NCBI RefSeq assembly: GCF_003946915.1
Contig: NZ_RPOC01000003.1
Span: 248,001-312,000 of the forward strand
DNA: 64,000 bases
DNA from: Flavobacterium ustbae
GTDB taxonomy: Bacteria; Bacteroidota; Bacteroidia; Flavobacteriales; Flavobacteriaceae
Direction: 5' to 3'
This document shows positions 61,222-64,000 of the stretch, piece after piece. Within the stretch, counting starts at the first letter, position 1. Every line of letters starts with the position of its first letter. Below the pieces are notes generated by a model. That model ran no database searches and was not told where the DNA came from. It saw nothing but the letters and a program-made list of their open reading frames with translations. A program made the position numbers and the translations under genes.

Positions 61222-61878
61222 TTAAGCCTTGTTTTTTCGATTTAAATCGGTAATTAATAAAGCATTATTTTCTTTCAATTTATCGACCAATTCTTCAACC
61301 GTTATTTGATTTTCGAGTATAGCGTTGTATTCTTCTCCCGTAATTCCGACAATTTGTAAAAAAGAAACTTCTCCGTGCGGCGTCTGCTTTTTTTCGATTT
61401 CTGGATCGTTTATAAAAAGGAGTGCCGTAATATCAGTTTCTGTACCCAATCGGATTGGCCCATTTGCAGGCATGTAATGAAACTCTTCAAACCATTTTCC
61501 AGAACTAAAAACATATTTGGCAATATTCTGCAATAGCGCCACCGCCCAGCTTGGGTTTTCGTTATCAGCTTCAAAAGGTTTTAATCTAAAAGTAAGTTCA
61601 AAACCCCATTTGCTAAAATCGCCATTCGCTTTTTCCTCATCATAATACAACTCAGAAAATCCGTAGGTTATAAAATGATAATGATCTTCTTGTTTTTTGC
61701 TTTCATAATAGCTTACGCCGTCAAGCGGATTATCTCCACCCAGCATATAACTTATAGCTGGAGCAAAGTGTTTGGGTTCTTGACCAGGATAAAGGCGATC
61801 GAATTCTTTGTCGATTTCTAGCCATCCCACTGCATCATCTTCAGAAAATTCTTTTTTATACTCTTCTAATGTCATCAT
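61222..61878 (-). CDS. Suppressor-of-fused (Sufu) domain protein
   Basis: 218 aa from the ATG at 61878; a longer frame starts at a TTG and is not preferred. HYHFITYGFSELYYDEEK, GFELTFRLKP, WAVALLQNIAKYVFSSGKWF and GPIRLGTETDI follow the bacterial Sufu/SUFU-like domain. Bacterial members are often immunity proteins of polymorphic toxins, but no toxin gene is next to it here. Confidence 0.85.
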   Translation of the reverse strand: MMTLEEYKKEFSEDDAVGWLEIDKEFDRLYPGQEPKHFAPAISYMLGGDNPLDGVSYYESKKQEDHYHFITYGFSELYYDEEKANGDFSKWGFELTFRLKPFEADNENPSWAVALLQNIAKYVFSSGKWFEEFHYMPANGPIRLGTETDITALLFINDPEIEKKQTPHGEVSFLQIVGITGEEYNAILENQITVEELVDKLKENNALLITDLNRKNKA

Positions 61879-61950
61879 TTGAATTTTTACTAGAGACAAG
61901 ATATGGATTTTACTGTAAAGAGTATTTTAAGTTTTGATAATTTTCAAAAA

Positions 61951-61980
61951 AAAATCCGATTTCATACAAAATCGGATTTT
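61951..61980 (-). terminator. Terminator of the carbonic anhydrase gene
   Basis: AAAATCCGATTT (61951-61962) and AAATCGGATTTT (61969-61980) form a perfect 12-bp stem with A and T runs on both sides, 20 bases after the stop. Confidence 0.9.
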
Positions 61981-62000
61981 TTACTTTTTATTAATTTTTT

Positions 62001-62684
62001 TTACAACTGCACAACTTTTCCTGTATGTACATCGTATCGCATAGAAATGATAGTTGCTTTGTGTTCTTTTACAATTGGATTATCCTGAACCATTTTAGCA
62101 GAGTGTTTAATATTGGCATCAATTGCTCCTAAATAATTGTTGGCTTTTGGGGTAACTTTATCAGCATCAATTTCTTCTTTTTCGTTCGCAATTGTTTCAA
62201 CAATATTATCGATGTGATTGAAGTGTTTTTTATAAGCTCCATCTTTATCATTGATATATGCTTTAACGGCGCCACATTCTGTATGTCCAAGAATGATTAT
62301 AAGTTTAGTGTCTAAATGTTCTACTGCATATTCGATACTACCCATATCAATGTCTGAAATCAGATTTCCAGCGTTACGTATTACAAATAAATCGCCAATT
62401 CCTTGGTCAAAAACAATTTCTGGCGAAACCCTACTGTCTGAGCAAGTTACAATAACAGCAAATGGCTTTTGTCCGTCTTGATTGGCAAGAACCGTTTTCT
62501 TGTCTTGATGCGGATGATTTGATTTTCCTTCTAAGAATCTGTTGTTTCCTTCGATTAATTCTTTTACAGGATCAGATTGAGTAGCGTTATCAGCAGAGGC
62601 ATTCTGATCTTGTTTATTTTGACAACTAAATAAAGAACCAATAATAATTAGCGCCAGAAGTCCATATAGAATAACTTTTTTCAT
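62001..62684 (-). CDS. can: Beta-class carbonic anhydrase, lipoprotein
   Basis: 227 aa. Lipobox LFSC (Cys21) means export and a lipid anchor, unlike the cytosolic Can of E. coli. The zinc site is complete: C81 and D83/R85 in TCSDSRVSPE, H134 and C137 in GHTECGAVKA. IRNAGNLIS is the usual core. It interconverts CO2 and bicarbonate in the periplasm. A -7 element lies at 62717-62724. Single gene with its own terminator. Confidence 0.93.
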   Translation of the reverse strand: MKKVILYGLLALIIIGSLFSCQNKQDQNASADNATQSDPVKELIEGNNRFLEGKSNHPHQDKKTVLANQDGQKPFAVIVTCSDSRVSPEIVFDQGIGDLFVIRNAGNLISDIDMGSIEYAVEHLDTKLIIILGHTECGAVKAYINDKDGAYKKHFNHIDNIVETIANEKEEIDADKVTPKANNYLGAIDANIKHSAKMVQDNPIVKEHKATIISMRYDVHTGKVVQL

Positions 62685-62838
62685 TTTTCAAGTTTTTAAT
62701 TTGTTAAATAACTTGGCAAAATTATTTCCGTTAGAGCTTTTGAATGGCCTCAATAAGCTTTTATTTTATTAAATAAAAGTATTTTTAATATTGCGAATAC
62801 ACTTTGTAATTATTTGGTTTCTAAATAATTGATTGGTT

Positions 62839-63330
62839 TTACTCCACTTTTTTTATCAGCTGTAATGTAGCTTGTTGCAAACCTTTGTAGTAATCTCCTT
62901 TTTTTAATTCGGGAATGGAATAGGTTGAAATTATATCCGTCATTTCCTGATCGCTCATTTTAGCACGGATTTTATCAACTCCCTGTACCTGAATTGATCT
63001 AAGCTGTTTGCTGATTACAATTAAAATCGAAGTGTCAATTTTTAATTGAGAAAGCAGGTATTTGTCCAAATCCATCGAATAATCGGTTAAGTCGGTGTAA
63101 GGATTTATCGAGGACGTTGTAACAACAAGCAATTTAATTTTTGTTTTTTCTTCGCTAGATTTTAAAAAGTCATTTAATTCTTTAATTTGATTTGGAGTCA
63201 GAATTTTTTCGAAATCATTTACATAATCATACGATTTTGCAAAAATAGATGGATTGGCAGGCTTTGTTTGCGCTGAAACACAATATGTTAAAAAAAGAGC
63301 AATTGTTAAAAAGAACACTAATTTTTTCAT
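62839..63330 (-). CDS. Secreted TPM domain protein
   Basis: 163 aa, signal peptide (MKKLVFFLTIALFLTYCVSAQ) and one TPM domain: VNDFEKILTPNQIKELNDFL (about 37-56), KLLVVTTSSINPYTD, DTSILIVISKQLRSIQVQ. TPM proteins are often linked to photosystem repair in plants and act as phosphatase-like or chaperone-like proteins in bacteria. No C-terminal membrane tail is present, which differs from many relatives. Single gene. Confidence 0.88.
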   Translation of the reverse strand: MKKLVFFLTIALFLTYCVSAQTKPANPSIFAKSYDYVNDFEKILTPNQIKELNDFLKSSEEKTKIKLLVVTTSSINPYTDLTDYSMDLDKYLLSQLKIDTSILIVISKQLRSIQVQGVDKIRAKMSDQEMTDIISTYSIPELKKGDYYKGLQQATLQLIKKVE

Positions 63331-63433
63331 GACAGATTTATTATGGGCGCTGCAAAATTAGAGCTTTATTATTTAAAATCGGTCTTTAAATTGTGATGAA
63401 AAATTACTATTTATTGTGCATAAAAAGTATAAA

Positions 63434-63466
63434 AAAATTCCGGTTTGTACAGTAAACCGGAATTTT
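63434..63466 (-). terminator. Terminator of the DUF2314-ankyrin gene
   Basis: AAAATTCCGGTTT (63434-63446) and AAACCGGAATTTT (63454-63466) form a perfect 13-bp stem, 7 bases after the stop. Confidence 0.92.
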
Positions 63467-63472
63467 GAATTT

Positions 63473-64000
63473 TTATTGGAGAAGAGGAAGTAAATGATCC
63501 CATTTTAGTTCTTTAGCAAAATCTAAAGCTGTTTTTCCGCTATTGGTTATGGCATTTTTATCTGCACCATGTTCCAAAATCACTTCGACAGAACTCTGGT
63601 TTCCTGCAATCACTTCGCGGTGTAAAAAAGTATAGCCCAAATCGTCTTGTCCGTTTACTTCTTCTGGATTATTTTTCAGGAACTCGATTAGGCTTTCTTT
63701 CATGTTTTTGCTCATTGGGTGTTCGATTAGATTCTCAGGTTTTTCTTTCTGTTCAAAAACGATCTGAATATCATTAAAATCTCCAAATTCTAATCCCCAA
63801 GCTTCGTCGTGAGCAGCTCTTTCATCGTCACTCATTTCAGAACGCATAGCATGAATGGTAAAAGCTCCGTAAGTTTTTCCTTGAGAAGCAAATAACCAAT
63901 CGCTAATTTGATTTACGGGAATTGCAATTTCGTCTCCGTTACTTACGTTTGTCAGAACGTCTGGGTCATTCACCAGAATTCCGTATATATTTTCGCCATC
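63473..64000 (-). CDS. DUF2314-ankyrin fusion protein, 3' part (5' end outside window)
   Basis: The frame runs without a stop to base 64000, so the start is outside; a GTG at 63973 is internal to the DUF2314 domain. Visible are 175 residues. The first 75 are the end of DUF2314 (DGENIYGILVNDPDVL, GDEIAIPVNQISDWLFASQG, DFNDIQIVF) and the last 75 are about two ankyrin repeats (DDLGYTFLHREVIAGNQSSV, HGADKNAITNSGKTALDFAK). Bacterial DUF2314 proteins (YegJ-like) are of unknown role. Confidence 0.88.
   Translation of the reverse strand, partial: DGENIYGILVNDPDVLTNVSNGDEIAIPVNQISDWLFASQGKTYGAFTIHAMRSEMSDDERAAHDEAWGLEFGDFNDIQIVFEQKEKPENLIEHPMSKNMKESLIEFLKNNPEEVNGQDDLGYTFLHREVIAGNQSSVEVILEHGADKNAITNSGKTALDFAKELKWDHLLPLLQ

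Overview
The window reads as a chromosome segment of a low-GC Bacteroidota, most likely Flavobacterium. Supporting signs are promoters of the TTTG-N19..21-TAnnTTTG type, near absence of Shine-Dalgarno sites, a Bacteroidota-type T6SS VgrG, a bacillithiol gene, menaquinone genes and many short intergenic hairpin repeats. These are judgements from the sequence alone; no database was searched.

Layout. Positions 1-1842 hold the 3' part of an SMC/Rad50-like ATPase in visibly more A/T-rich DNA, closed by a strong terminator. Then come a small protein and a giant DUF4132 protein (2041-7678). From 7.7 to 12 kb is the most unusual part: two promoter-ORF-terminator micro-units (35 and 30 aa), a lysine-rich 180-aa protein with a leader that can hide its start codon, about 880 nt of structured non-coding DNA with two tRNA-like modules, a soluble slipin (SPFH) and an ERI1-type DEDDh exonuclease. 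In the tRNA-like modules the T-arm comes before the D-arm and the acceptor stem is closed by a tetraloop, so they are circularly permuted tRNA mimics. This order matches what I recall of the tRNA-mimic domain of bacterial YrlA Y RNAs. I read the locus as an RNA-repair or RNA-quality-control system of a form I do not recognise, without an RtcB or Ro60 gene in view.

From 12 to 20 kb on the minus strand are a PhyH-type oxygenase, then a T6SS cargo island: VgrG, an effector with a variable C-terminus, a probable immunity gene behind a 24-nt poly(A) tract, an orphan copy of the effector C-terminus, a lipoprotein and a second immunity paralogue. From 20 to 44 kb are housekeeping genes: acyl-CoA synthetase, purL, a parallel-beta-helix lipoprotein, a menaquinone pair (thioesterase and isochorismate synthase), bshB1, tRNA-His, a metallopeptidase, a 1350-aa hybrid sensor kinase, an aldehyde dehydrogenase, a pseudouridine synthase, panB and sdaA. 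From 44 to 64 kb are a CPA2 antiporter and a long run of mostly minus-strand small enzyme and stress-type genes (VOC, 2H phosphoesterase, three DUF1801 proteins, two SRPBCC proteins, two GNATs, tandem outer-membrane barrels, a LOG-family protein, a lactonase, an MBL hydrolase, a beta-lactamase-like protein with an altered catalytic motif, a DUF2975/XRE pair, a lipoprotein carbonic anhydrase). The window ends inside a DUF2314-ankyrin gene.

Intergenic DNA is rich in self-complementary repeats of several families and contains one 165-bp MITE-like element beside tRNA-His. No CRISPR array, rRNA, intact transposase or integrase was seen.
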